This document shows, piece by piece, positions 34,229 to 44,541 of a stretch of DNA of 64,000 bases (its first letter is position 1; the number at the start of each line of letters is the position of its first letter). Source of the stretch: Halisarca cf. caerulea. Its lineage: Eukaryota > Porifera > Demospongiae > Chondrillida > Halisarcidae. Where the stretch lies: contig CAUJGJ010000444.1 in NCBI GenBank assembly GCA_963170055.1, positions 6,923,618 to 6,987,617 on the forward strand. Reading direction: 5' to 3'. Made by a program: the position numbers and the translations under genes. The notes beneath the pieces were generated by a model. That model was not told the DNA's origin and ran no database searches. It saw only the letters and a list, made by a program, of their open reading frames with translations.

Positions 34229-35087
34229 TAGGGGCGGATCCAGGAATTTTGAATAGAGAGGGTTGCAATCAAGAGCATGCATGTACATATGGACATACAG
34301 TGTATATGTACATATACTATTATGCTGGTCTACACTACACACTAGCCGAAATCACGACCTTATAACACACCATAATGGCGGCCGTGTTGTGTGACACCTG
34401 TTGAATCTCAATCACAATGGTAAAAACTGTTGTGCTTGAGATTCCTTCCCCTCTAGCAGATGCTCCAAACCTCATCTGATGTGAAAGTGGGAAGCTAAGT
34501 CCAAATTTAATGGGAAAATGGGAGACAATGATTCTGACCTGCATGCATGAACCAGTGCATTGCTAGCTACACTCAAGTTAATGTTTCCATCAATAGAATG
34601 TACAATGCATGCAGTTGATAATTATTACTCATAGTGACTATTTGTAGGTAATTATGATATCATACACATAGTCTATTTTTAGGTGAAAAATGGATACCTG
34701 AGGTCACTAGGCAAAAAGTGCCTTCCTTTTCATCATTTTTGTGCTCGGATTTTGCCAAAGGAAGGTTCTACACTTAGGCACTTTTAGATTGACAAAATTA
34801 ACTAGTAAAAATGGGAAATTCGGAAGGTTTTGAGTATGAAACGGGACATCGAGAGGATTCTTGCAAAACGGCTCTTAAAAATCGGGAGATTTCCCGCTGA
34901 ATCGTAAGAGTTGGAGCCTCTGCTCTAGGTACTAAACTAGCTTAGCCTTCCCTCTGAGAAGGAGTTTAAGAATGGTCATGGTATATTGCTGATGATACAG
35001 CTTGTTATGTCTTCTGTATGTATTCTTTGGAAAAGTCTGAAAGGGGGGGTTGCAACCCCAGCAACCCCCCCTCTCGATCCGCCCCTG
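34229..35087. mobile_element. MITE (AGGGGCGGATC ends) inside a helicase exon
   Basis: The left end TAGGGGCGGATCCAGGAATT mirrors the right end CTCGATCCGCCCCTG. The 5 bases TGTCA occur on both sides (34224-34228 and 35088-35092). Removing the element plus one TGTCA restores the open helicase frame from ALTATV into TKETFSAIAS, so the boundaries are firm. GGGGCGGATCCAG ends are familiar from hAT-type MITEs of invertebrates, although hAT duplications are normally 8 bp. The interior has no transposase. Confidence 0.85.
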
Positions 35088-36140
35088 TGTCACCAAAGAG
35101 ACTTTTTCAGCCATTGCTTCATCCCTTGGTATGGTAAACCCTGTGTGTGTCATGGAACCCGTTTTAAGGATAACTTAACGTATAGAATCTTAAGGCGTGA
35201 GGATGTAGCCACTTTGGCTGCCACCATTGCAGCAAAAGTGAAAGCAAGTACTTCGCTTTACCCTAAAACTGTTATATTTTGCCGTAGGTATGTACATATT
35301 TATCCAGCATACAAATTTTTCGATTACCAAATTGCCTTTTATCGCCCTTAGTGGAGAAGAATGTGGAAAACTTTTCAAATCATTAAGAGTAGCCCTGGGG
35401 GATTCGTTTTTTTCATTATCATCTAGAGAGATCAAGACAGGAAACAGGTATATTTTGCAATTTTGCATTGTGCATGCATGTGTGTAAATGGTTAAATACT
35501 GTATGAAAGAGAATTTTCAAATTGGTGGTCATTTGTAGAATTGTTGAAATTTTTGCTGGCCCTACTTCCTCAAAGCTCAAGGAGGATATACTTGGCATAT
35601 TCTCCCAAAAATCGTCACCAATTAGAATTTTGGTTGCCACTGTTGCATTTGGAATGGGAATGGATATACCTGACATTCGTCAGGTTATACATTTTGGCAT
35701 TCCCACTTCTGCGGAGGACTATGTACAGCAGTCAGGACGTGCAGGGCATGATAGAAAACATGCTGTTGCCATTGCAATACGTAATCAGTTGTTACCTGGC
35801 ACATCAGCAGTTATAAGAGAGTTTTCCAGTAGCCAGAATGATAAGTGTTGTCGTATTTCATTGTTTAGTGTCTTTGGTGGGGTTTCACAAATACCCAGTC
35901 TCGAACCGTTGTGTCATTGTTGTGATGTATGTACTCGGTCCTGTAAATGTGGTGCATGTGATGAATTTTTGAGTAAACTTTCATATTAACAGTTTATCCT
36001 TAAAATGTATGGTTGCTTGGAAGTGCTATACATTGACCATTTTTTGATACTTTTATTTTACTGTCAGACTGAGTGGAATATTCATGATTTACGTAACCTG
36101 TCAAAAATATGAATCTAATTTGTTTCTTGCAAACTACCAC

Positions 36141-37063
36141 TCAATATACAACTGCCTCTTTCATGATTCCTTTGATCCATTTTGCAATTTCTTCCTTTCT
36201 TTCGCCATCCACTATAGACCTATACTTTTTCTTAGAGGGAATAGTTCTGTTGTGTGTTAATCTACATGTGTTTGCCCTATCTAAATCTTCTGTCATCCTC
36301 TGGATGTCAGCTGCATTGTCAGGTTTGGAGTGCCTGCCTCTACTTTCTTTCATACTGATTTCAGTGAGAAAGTGTGTGCTGATATGCCTCAGAGACCCAA
36401 GGCACCGACTTGCTTTTTCAATTGCTGCTGGCTGCTGATTTGCACCTAAGTTGCTGATTAATTCCTTCACCTCCCTGCAAATATGTAAGAAAAGGTACCG
36501 CTACAGTATTAATATTGTCCCTTGCCATCTGCCCAAATTTCCTAGAACAGATACGTACATGTATTCACTAAACTAAATATCTGTATTACTGTTATTCATT
36601 TATCTAGCTCCTTCCTTACTTCACATATATGTGTATGTACTATTTGCATGGCTACAGACATATGGGTGTGCAATAATAATATATATGTTTGAATTCATTA
36701 CCCCCTGTAACGCAGAATAGTACATGATACTTACCTATTTAAGTGTTCCATGTGTAGATCACAAGGAATATTGCAGCCAACTCCTCCTGTTACATTGACA
36801 AACCTACTGTGTATGAGTTCAGATTTCAATCTGGGTGAGGCCATATAATTTAACTGTGAAAGAAACGTGACAGCTTCCTTGGCATAATTGCTGAACTTCA
36901 TTCTCCGGAAAATGAGGAGTAGGTACTTCCATACCCTTACAACACGCTCACTGTCTCCTTCTTTTGTTGCATCATGGTACTCCTTCCAAATACACATTAG
37001 GCTGATAGTATCTTTTGTTCTACTCAATATCTCATCAGGACAGTGATATTCCTGCCTTCCCAT
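36141..37063 (-). pseudogene. DUF6589-type protein, two exons, 5' end lost
   Basis: Reading leftward, exon 36735-37063 gives EILSRTKDTISLMCIWKEYH, DATKEGDSERVVRVWKYLLL, YAKEAVTFLSQLNYM and CNIPCDLHMEHLNR. After a GTAAGT...TGCAG intron it continues in exon 36141-36474 with EVKELISNLGANQQPAAIEK, CLGSLRHISTHFLTE, a basic stretch and a stop. The DGERVxRxWxYxLLxF, NIPCDLHMEHLNR and LGANxxxxxI blocks are typical of DUF6589, a domain widespread in invertebrate and fungal transposon-like genes. The two exons join in phase (AG/G). The frame starts abruptly at the edge of the gypsy insertion, so the N-terminal part was probably removed. It converges on the helicase gene. Confidence 0.7.
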
Positions 37064-37129
37064 AATATTGTTTATGTTAACAAATTTAATTTAATTAGGT
37101 TAGCCCATCTGACGTCTGTGAGCCTCTTT

Positions 37130-37686
37130 AATGGCAGTGTGTGTGCTGTGTCAGAGCCCCTATCTCAGGATCTTCATGATGCCCTGTGGGCCTCTGTGAG
37201 TGATTCGGACAGTCCCCTCACACACCAACAGAGAGATGAACCGTTCAGCCTACTCAGCAAGTACTCCGATGTGTTTGCCACCCACACTGCTGATTTCGGA
37301 AGGACTGGCCGAGTAAAGCATGAGATCCCAACCGGTTCCAATCCCCCCATCAGGCAAGCCTTCCGCAGAGTTCCACCAGCCCAGCGTCGAGACATGACTG
37401 TCCTGCTGAAAGACATGCAGGCTGAGGATGTTAATCACCCCTCCAGTAGCCCGTGGGCTTCACCAGTAGTGTTAGTTAAGAAGAAGGATGCGAGTGTCCG
37501 ATTCTGTGTGGATTACCGCAAAGTCAGTGCCGTCACCCGTAAGGGTGCCTATCCCCTACCCCGCATTGATGACACCCTGGACACCCTAGCTGGATCCAAG
37601 TGGTTTACCACTTTGGATTTGATCAGCGGTTATTGGCAAGTGGAGGTTGACCCAAAGGACCAACCAAAGACAGCTTTTAGTACACC
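37130..37686 (+). pseudogene. Gypsy pol: RT N-terminal part
   Basis: The frame reads LLSKYSDVFATHTADFGRTG, VKHEIPTGSNPPIRQAFRRV, SSPWASPVVLVKKKDASVRF with CVDYRKVSAVTRKGAYPLPR, and ends FTTLDLISGYWQVEVDPKDQ with PKTAFSTP. TLDLxSGYWQ holds the first catalytic Asp of the polymerase palm. The frame continues after element C at 38876 with DGLFEFNVMPFGL. Confidence 0.92.
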
Positions 37687-38873
37687 CGCATGTGGGACAT
37701 GTCCATAAACTTGGAATCTCAGTGGAGGCGCCTATTAGAAAGAATTTCGCGACTTTAGGTGGCTTCGCGATGCAATGTCATGTGACCAGCCCGTGACTTA
37801 GGAAAAATGTTGCTGTGCACGTAAAGATTCCAAAACAGCCTTACATGATGTTAAAACTGCAAGATCGACAATTGTTCCAGTCAGATGGCCTTCGGCTACA
37901 ATGAATCCTAGTCTCGTGTCTCCAGCCCCTTTCCATTGACGACATCATAAAAATTCTACAAAATCTCTAACAACATCAAGGAGAAAGAGGCTGGCTATGC
38001 GAAACTAAGTGAATCTTAAGCCTTCGATCAAATTTGAACATGTCAGTAACTTTCTGGTCTGGCTTACCTAGCTTAAGTTTCTTCGATCTTTTCTCCTTCC
38101 GAAAAACATCTTCGAAAGCGATTCGGTCCGTATACAAGTGTGACCAAAGCAGAATTTAAAGAGCTATCCGATGGCGAAAGGTTATGTATCAAAGATCAAA
38201 GGTACAAAAAAAGAAGAGACTTCGTCTGTATTCCACTTCACTTGCTACTTTACTCGACTTTTTACCAGTGCCCTTAGGTGACGTCACTTTCAATATCATG
38301 CGATGGTCATGTGACAAAATGGCTACCAGCTAGTTCTAGGCTAGTCAAAACTTTAATGGCTGGGCGGCAGTGGGAAAAAGCCCATTGGCATACTTGTTTG
38401 CATTTAGTGACTGTATTATAGGATAATAAATAACTTCCATGTTGGGGATTTTGATTCATTGCCCGATTCAGACGTTACAGGCAAAAAGGTAAGCTATCAT
38501 GGTTTGAATTTGTGGTTTTTACCATTTTTCTCTAAAACTCTTAGAGATATTTAGATCCCCAACATGGAAGTTTTAGATACTTAGGTAAGGAACCTATATG
38601 CCTACATTTGTGCCCTTAGCTTTGAAGCTGCACTGCCGCCCAGCCGTTTTTCATGTTTTTATATGTTCAGGGAGAATGCACATACATTCCTTAGAACTTA
38701 GAAAATTCTTTCAAGTTTGACATCGAACGAAAGGTAATGCAGCCATCTACACAATGGTACTAGTTGTTAGTTTTATTTCTTACATATTTGTAGTAAGAAA
38801 TAAAACTAAAAAGTGAAGATAAATTTCTGATCACTGAAGCCATACAAGTGCCAGTGGACATGTTCCACATGCG
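37687..38873. mobile_element. Element C, non-autonomous relative of element D
   Basis: The left end CGCATGTGGGACATGTCC mirrors the right end GGACATGTTCCACATGCG. CC is duplicated on the flanks (37685-37686 and 38874-38875; CCC is equally possible). Removing the element and one duplicate restores the gypsy reading frame ...FSTP-DGLFEF. Subterminal blocks are shared with element D: CGCCTATTAGAAAGAATTT on the left; on the right, the inverted pair AACTTCCATGTTGGGGAT / ATCCCCAACATGGAAGTT and the CTGCCGCCC-type inverted pair. It has one TGACGTCA site at 38279 and no long frame. Confidence 0.93.
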
Positions 38874-40057
38874 CCCGATGGTTTGTTTGAGTTCAATGTC
38901 ATGCCATTTGGACTCTGCAACGCACCTGCAACGTTCCAGTGACTCATGGACATGGTCCTTGCCGGTTTGCAGTGGACCATGTGTTTGGTGTACTTAGATG
39001 ATGTCATAGTCATGGGAAGGACCTTCGAGGAGCACTTGACCAGCCTTGCCTATGTTCTGACTGGCCTACGTAATGCCAATCTTTGACTGAAACCTCAGAA
39101 GTGTGCATTTGCCCGACAACGTGTAACCTTCTTGGGTCATGTGGTATCCCCAGAGGGAGTGGCTACTGATCCCGAAAAGACCCGAAAGGTTCGGGAGTGG
39201 CCACAGCCAACATCAGTGAAGGAAGTTTGCCAGTTCCTTGGTTTGGTGAGCTATTACAGAAAGTTTATCAAGGATTTCTCCCAGATTGCCAAGCCACTCC
39301 ACCGGCTGACCGAGAAGACCTCCGTATTTGTCTGGACTGAGGATTGTGAGGATGCATTTCAGCAGCTAAGGACCAGGTTAGTCACCTCGCCCATTCAAGC
39401 TTTTCCTGACCACAGGAGACCTTTCATCCTGGACACTGATGCCAGTGATGTGGGTATCGGGGCAGTCCTCTCCCAGGTCCAAGATGATGGTGTTGAAAGA
39501 GTGATTGCCTATGCAAGTCGAGTCCTTACGAAGGCTAAGAGACGATACTGTGTGACCCGGAAGGCGCTCTTAGCTGTTGTTACCTTTGTCCAGTATTTCT
39601 GCCCCTACCTGCTAGGTTCCAAGTTCACCCTGAGGACTGATCATGGTTCACTGAGATGGCTGTGGAACTTCAAGGAACCACAGGGCCAGTTAGCACATTG
39701 GTTGGAGAAACTGCAAGAGTTCGATTTCTTGATTGAACATCGAAGAGGATGCAGTCATGGGAATGCTGATGCTCTCTCCCAACTGCCTTGCCGACAGTGT
39801 GGACGAGACAGTCACTACCTTGACACCACTAACCCTGTTTTTGTTATTGCCCTACAAAACCAGTCTGTTTCCTCACTCCGAGAGAGTCAACTAGCTGATG
39901 ATTCCATTGGACCACTCCTCCAAGGGATGGAGGCAGGCCAGAAACCACTGGCTACCAGCAGTTCAAGCAGAGTGAAGGGTCCTGCTTATCGTCGTCATCT
40001 CCTCCAGATGTGGGATCAGCTAGTAAGTGAGGGATGGATTGTTGTTCAGGCAGTTTG
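38874..40057 (+). pseudogene. Gypsy pol: RT C-terminal part and RNase H
   Basis: Reads FNVMPFGLCNAPATFQ, stop, MDMVLAGLQWTMCLVYLDDV (YLDD catalytic pair), stop near 39084, then FLGHVVSPEGVATDPEKTRK, QFLGLVSYYRKFIKDFSQIA and FILDTDASDVGIGAVLSQVQ (first RNase H Asp), RYCVTRKALLAVV (Glu) and LRTDHGSLRWL (Asp). It ends HRRGCSHGNADALSQLP with CRQC. From 39132 the frame stays open for about 308 codons, so decay is limited. The two stops upstream are the main damage. Confidence 0.92.
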
Positions 40058-40097
40058 AGGATGCTGCGCCTCTGGAAGTTCCAGCCATCTGCAGTTA

Positions 40098-41391
40098 GTG
40101 GTTCCAGCTGCGATGAGGAAAGAAGTCTTAGCAGACCTCCACAGTGGAGCAATGGGAGGCCACCTGGGTGAAGATAAGACCCTTGCAAAGTTGAAGGAGC
40201 GTTACTACTGGCCAGGACATCACAATGACGTTGTAGAGTGGTGCAAGACATGCCCTCAGTGTGCAGCCAGGAAGAACCTGACACCCAAGGGAAGAGCTCC
40301 ACTGCAACTGGTCATGGTGGGTTATCCATTGCAACTTGTTGCTGTTGATATCCTAGGTCCCCTGCCACACACCCCTCGTGGCAACAGGTACCTCCTTGTG
40401 GTGGCAGACTACTTCACACGTTGGACCTAAGCCTACCCTATCTCAAACCAGGAGGCCATCACAGTTGCCAGAGTCCTCACCACCGAGTTCTTCCTCCGGT
40501 TTTCACCTCCTGAACAGCTACACTCAGATCAGGGGAGACAATTCGAATCAGAAGTCTTAGCTGAAGTTTGCAAGCTATTTGGTGTGAAAAAGTCCAGAAC
40601 GACTCCGTACCATCCCCAAAGTCATGGTCTTGTTGAAAGATTCAACAGCACACTATTGAGCATGCTAGCCACATCTGTTGACCGACATCAAGAAAAGTGG
40701 GAGGATCACGTGAGATCTGCACAAGTCAGCATCCTACCACAGGATACTCCCCGTTCTACCTCATGTTTGGCCCTAAAGCTCGAATGCCCATCGAGTTGAC
40801 CGATGGATGTTCGCCATCCATACCATCCAGTACCCAGCAGTATGCCGAGGACTTGAAAGGATCTTTGGAGAAAGCCTATACTGAAGTGCGTAGTAACTTT
40901 TACCCATAGGTTGGACCGTCAGAAAGACTTCTACGACCGGAAAGTCCATGGAGAGCCGTTTGCTGTGGGAACATTAGTTTGGTTGCACTCACCTGTGGTT
41001 GCCAGAGGGAAGTCAAGGAAGCTTCACCATCCTTGGACTGGGCCTTATAGGGTGATCAAGAGGAGCAACATATCGGGTTCAGAATACAACAGGCAATCGA
41101 AAGCGTCTTGTGGTGCATTTTGATCGTTTGAAGGCCTGCCATCCCAACACCCACATTGAGTCCACTGGAACTGCTACACCTCCCTCCACAACACCACAGT
41201 TGCCACCCACACATGCAGAGCGAGTCATATCCGAGGAACAGCTTGAGTTGGTAGAACCATCAGACTCTCCTCAACTTACCTCCCAAGGGGCCCCTGCCAT
41301 AGTTTCAAGTCGCTACCCACAGAGGCAACACAGTATGCCCGATCACTATGGTATATATCGCATTGAATACGGGACGTATTCTTTGTGGTAG
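40098..41391 (+). pseudogene. Gypsy pol: integrase
   Basis: The HHCC zinc domain reads LHSGAMGGHLGEDKTLAKLK, YYWPGHHNDV and CKTCPQCAARK. The core has LVAVDILGPLPHTPRGNRYL (D), LHSDQGRQFESEVLAEVCKL (D) and GLVERFNSTLLSML (E). The C-terminal part reads KDFYDRKVHGEPFAVGTLVW and ends VHFDRLKACHP plus a Thr/Pro-rich tail to a stop at 41391. Frameshifts near 40430, 40730, 40900 and 41100 break the frame. No chromodomain is seen. Confidence 0.9.
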
Positions 41392-41398
41392 GGGGCCA

Positions 41399-42169
41399 TG
41401 TAACAGTGTGACAGTACAATCTGTGCTTGACTCATGTGCGTGTGTGTGCTAGTATGAGTATGTGCATGTGTATGTTCACCAGTCCTTCAATCTGTCTAGA
41501 CTATGTCTATAGATTTACCCTTTTAGTTGCTCACGTGTAAAGCCACACTAGTTTATCACTTATGGTTTAGTCTTTGTAACTTTTGGTTATGTCATTAGTA
41601 GATTGATTGTCTGTCCGGTTTGCAATGTGGAAGTTACCTTTTGGGGCCATGTGACTATTTTATAAGTCATCCTTAATTTCCTTTCACCACCTTTATTAAT
41701 TATTGTTAAATGTGACTTCCTACTTCAAAGTGTGCTCAAAGTTATCTTTGTACCCTTTAATCTTTGCACTCAAATCAATCTTATTGGGCTGCCAGAAGGC
41801 GGCCCTATATTGTTTTTACTTTCACCAGAAGTGTCCGGAACGATGTTTATATATATATATATGTCAACAACATGACGGACGCAAAGTCGGTACGTAATCT
41901 TTCGGCTATATTTCGGTAAAATTCATTCGTTCGCTTCTGATTTTATCAGCGAAGAGTCTTTTCGACCAGAAGAGTTCTTCGAAGACGATTTCCAAGCGAT
42001 TCGAGTTTCCAGGGCCGTGGGCGGCCCACGAGTTTTTTAAACTCGAATCGCTTGTGTTTGCTGCTTTTTGTTGTGACTGGTGAATTAAAGTGTCATTGAC
42101 TTTGCTCCATTGCTATCGCTCACTATCAGCATCGAATCTGTGATACCCCGCTTGGGTCGCATTCTTACA
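41399..42169 (+). repeat. Gypsy 3' LTR, carrying repeat R5
   Basis: It begins TGTAACAGTGTGAC directly after the purine tract GTAGGGGGCCA and ends GGGTCGCATTCTTACA, so the termini are TGTAA...TTACA. Without R5 it is about 500 bp. The 5' LTR is not in the window to confirm the boundaries, so the ends are inferred from the purine tract and the TG...CA rule. Confidence 0.6.
41786..42054 (+). repeat. Repeat family R, copy R5
   Basis: Plus-strand copy with the 5' hairpin slightly altered (GGGCTGCC), ACCAGAAGTG in place of ACCGGAAGTG, a short AT run, ATGACGGACGCAAAGTCG, a small deletion after GAAGAGTTCTTCGAAG, and both 3' hairpins. It lies inside the gypsy LTR, so it inserted after the gypsy element. 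Confidence 0.93.
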
Positions 42170-42216
42170 GCTGTTAGTAATCTTTCCCAATAGCCAATAA
42201 CGTTCCTCGTACAATA

Positions 42217-42849
42217 CCTTAAGGCTACAAATGTTAGCGGGTACTAACTTTAGTGAATTTAGCGAGGAGCCTCAAATTTGCTAACTTAAGTGCCCGCTAA
42301 CAATTGTACCCGCCAATAAATGTATCCGCTAATTTTGTATTGTTTAAGTACGGATGTACTGTGCACTGCCCGGGAGAAAATGACGGCTCCGAACAGAAAA
42401 ATAAAATCTACGCAACGTCAGCGAAATAAATGGCAACCAGTGAACCAAATACATTTAAAGTTTAAAAGAATCATTGGATTGTACCATATATTCGTTTTGA
42501 TCATTTTCGATTTAAATTTACCCAAAAGCGATAACGATTTCTTCAAGCTGTACGCCGACACGATCGATTCTTCCAACCGTATCTCAGTACAAGCTTAAAT
42601 TCTGGGATCTCAGTGTTTCGCTTGTGCAGCTTTCTATTGCAACAGAATAGTAATGTATATAATAATTACAAATAGTAATATCGGGAAGAATTGGAAAAGG
42701 ATTGGGTCTCCAGTGATAATAACATTTCCAAAATCGCTAACTACAGATTTGGTACAAAATGCTAGTAAATCACTAAAATTAATACCCACTAAATATTGGT
42801 CACCGAAAAACGCTAAAATTAGTACCCGCTAACATTTGTAACCTTAAGG
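42217..42849. mobile_element. MITE with CCTTAAGG ends and TA duplication
   Basis: The left end CCTTAAGGCTACAAATGTTA and GCGGGTACTAA is repeated inverted at the right end (TTAGTACCCGCTAACATTTG ... CCTTAAGG). TA flanks both sides (42215-42216 and 42850-42851), as in Tc1/mariner-type insertions. The subterminal segments repeat 'AGCGGGTACTAATTTTAGTG' motifs. The centre has no transposase. Confidence 0.9.
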
Positions 42850-42889
42850 TAACATTAATTCATGTTCAATGTTCTCGTAGTTTTGACAT

Positions 42890-43850
42890 GGAGGGGAATA
42901 AAGCCATTTCATAGCAGCTGCTGAAAGAGGTGTCCTCCACATACAAAGACAAGTGGAGTGAAGGAGGCATTCAAGGTTTGTCATTGTGCATGTACAAATT
43001 CACTTGATGTTATTCGCAATGCACATAATTCCATAATTCAACAGATTCTACAAAGCGTTACTTCATTACAAAGACTGAAGCTAGCAAAAGAACCCAGCAA
43101 GGCAGCTAAGACGAACACAAAAGAACATGTCAACGGAACCAGAGAGTACTGCAAGTAACTGCTACAGCAGCTGCTGATATAGAATTCATGTGAATGCAAT
43201 CCACCCATTAAAGAAACATGACCCTGAAAGGATCATTCATGGATTAGAATCACATGCAGGTATTATGTACATTGCAATATGGTTCACTCAAACATTCATT
43301 GCATTCATAAAATGAACACACTGACTGCCAAGCCTGTATATTTTTCTTGCTTCACAGAAAACGTCCAATAGACTGAAGGCACTGGAAAGGGTTGCATCGG
43401 CAGAAGAGCACAAAATTAAGGTGCAAGCTGTGCTGACCCAGAAAGGCTACCACACTTCATAGCAGAGAAAGACAAAGTACTGTGGACAATGTGAGGAGTC
43501 CCACCATGAGCCTAACAAGTACATTTGCGTGATTGTTGATGGGATGGATTAGGCAAAATTAAACATTCCCCATGTAAGCACCTCCAAATCCAACCAGCAC
43601 CTTTGGAAGCTGTGCACACAGCCGACTGGTCAGTAATTATCAAAAAGTGAATTGTTCTCAAAATAATGTTAATATTGTGATCTTGTCCTTCTACATTTGC
43701 AAGTGCTCTCATTCACACTCAGTGTCCCAAGGGGAAGAAGGCATAGATGCTTCAAGACCATACCAGTGGCCACATGATTCAAATTTGCAGCAAGAGTAGC
43801 TGTGCCCATTTTAAAAGCAGGTCACTGGACACTGGTTGTATAAGTGAAGA
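42890..43850 (+). pseudogene. HADNC-related transposon protein, decayed exons
   Basis: An opening block at about 42890-42973 reads MEGNKAIS, stop, QLLKEVSSTYKDKWSEGGIQ. A second at 43360-43625 reads RLKALERVASAEEHKIKVQA, then KYICVIVDGMD, stop, AKLNIPHVSTSKSNQHLWKL. A third at about 43715-43850 reads CFKTIPVATWFKFAARVAVP with LKAGHWTLVV in shifted frames. In this family 'IxDGMDQAKxxxP' precedes the 'HxxxxxGxR' and HADN blocks. Stops mark it as dead. Confidence 0.45.
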
Positions 43851-44541
43851 TGACAATGGTTTCCCATAATTACCAACAGCATGCATCTACATTGCTATGT
43901 ATGTACCTTCCTTTCCAGATTTTTACAAGAGATAACATATCATACTATGACTCTCTAAATACAACTGAATTCCCACACAAATTCATAAGTTTTACCACAG
44001 AATGGCTTCAAGACAGCAGATTCAACTTTTACACACTAGACAATAGCAATCTTGATACTGACACGTGGTTGTAATTGTTTACGTTGTTCTAGTAACGTCG
44101 TCACATGACAGGGTGATTTTTCCAACAATACCTAGGATTAATATTTGCGGGTTTGGAATGACTTGCGAAAAACGCGAAAAAAACCACCCGTGAAAATTTC
44201 TACCCTTACAGTATGATTTGGGCAGCTATAAACTTAAGCTCTTTTCGTTTCCTCCAGTCAGGAGAAATGTGCTGTCCCCCACCAATATCGTATGACTCCA
44301 CCCGCATGTGGAACATGTCCAAATCTTACCTAGGCGCTAATTAGAAAGAATTTGCGATCTGCTCGGGCTTCCATTCCGAATGTCATGTGAACTTCGCGTG
44401 ACTAATGAAAGACAGAGTGTGACGTCAGACATGAACACGGAAAGTATACGAGTACAAGCATAGTACAAGCACGTGGATGCCAGTGGACCTTAAGGATTTG
44501 GTGGTTTTGAAAAAAACCGTTTTGTTGAACCCTTCCCCCCT

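Larger units (their letters stand above)
33303..35989 (+). pseudogene. RecQ-like DNA helicase gene, six or more exons, disrupted
   Basis: Exons at 33303-33639, 33850-33985, 34134-35287 (interrupted by a MITE), 35352-35447 and 35539-35989 join in phase at the three junctions I checked. Landmarks are LKPQQLDAVVKFMEGRDVFA (Q motif region), LPTGFRKS (motif I), VDEAHCIDKW (motif II), VMALTATV (motif III), KTVIFCR (motif IV), [20 protein letters not shown] (motif V) and [11 protein letters not shown] (motif VI). The C-terminus is Cys-rich ([16 protein letters not shown]). Family members unwind DNA 3' to 5' in repair. Here motif I has Arg where GKS/T needs Gly, motif VI has His for Arg, and a frameshift sits in a GT run near 35145. 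Expanded RecQ copies of this short form are common in invertebrate genomes and may belong to transposons. Confidence 0.8.
37085..42169 (+). mobile_element. Ty3/gypsy LTR retrotransposon, 5'-truncated, with nested insertions
   Basis: The order is protease-RT linker, reverse transcriptase, RNase H, integrase, then a 3' LTR. It contains element C (37687-38873) within RT and repeat R5 (41786-42054) within the LTR. No gag and no 5' LTR are seen, so the 5' half is missing, which also removed the N-terminus of the neighbouring DUF6589 gene or was lost later. Pol carries stops at about 38941 and 39084 and frameshifts near 40055, 40430, 40730 and 40900. Confidence 0.9.

Noticed and set aside
1815..42054. 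Family R as Helitrons
   Set aside because: A 3' hairpin is present, but the ends do not show TC at the 5' end and CTRR at the 3' end, and insertions are not clearly between A and T.
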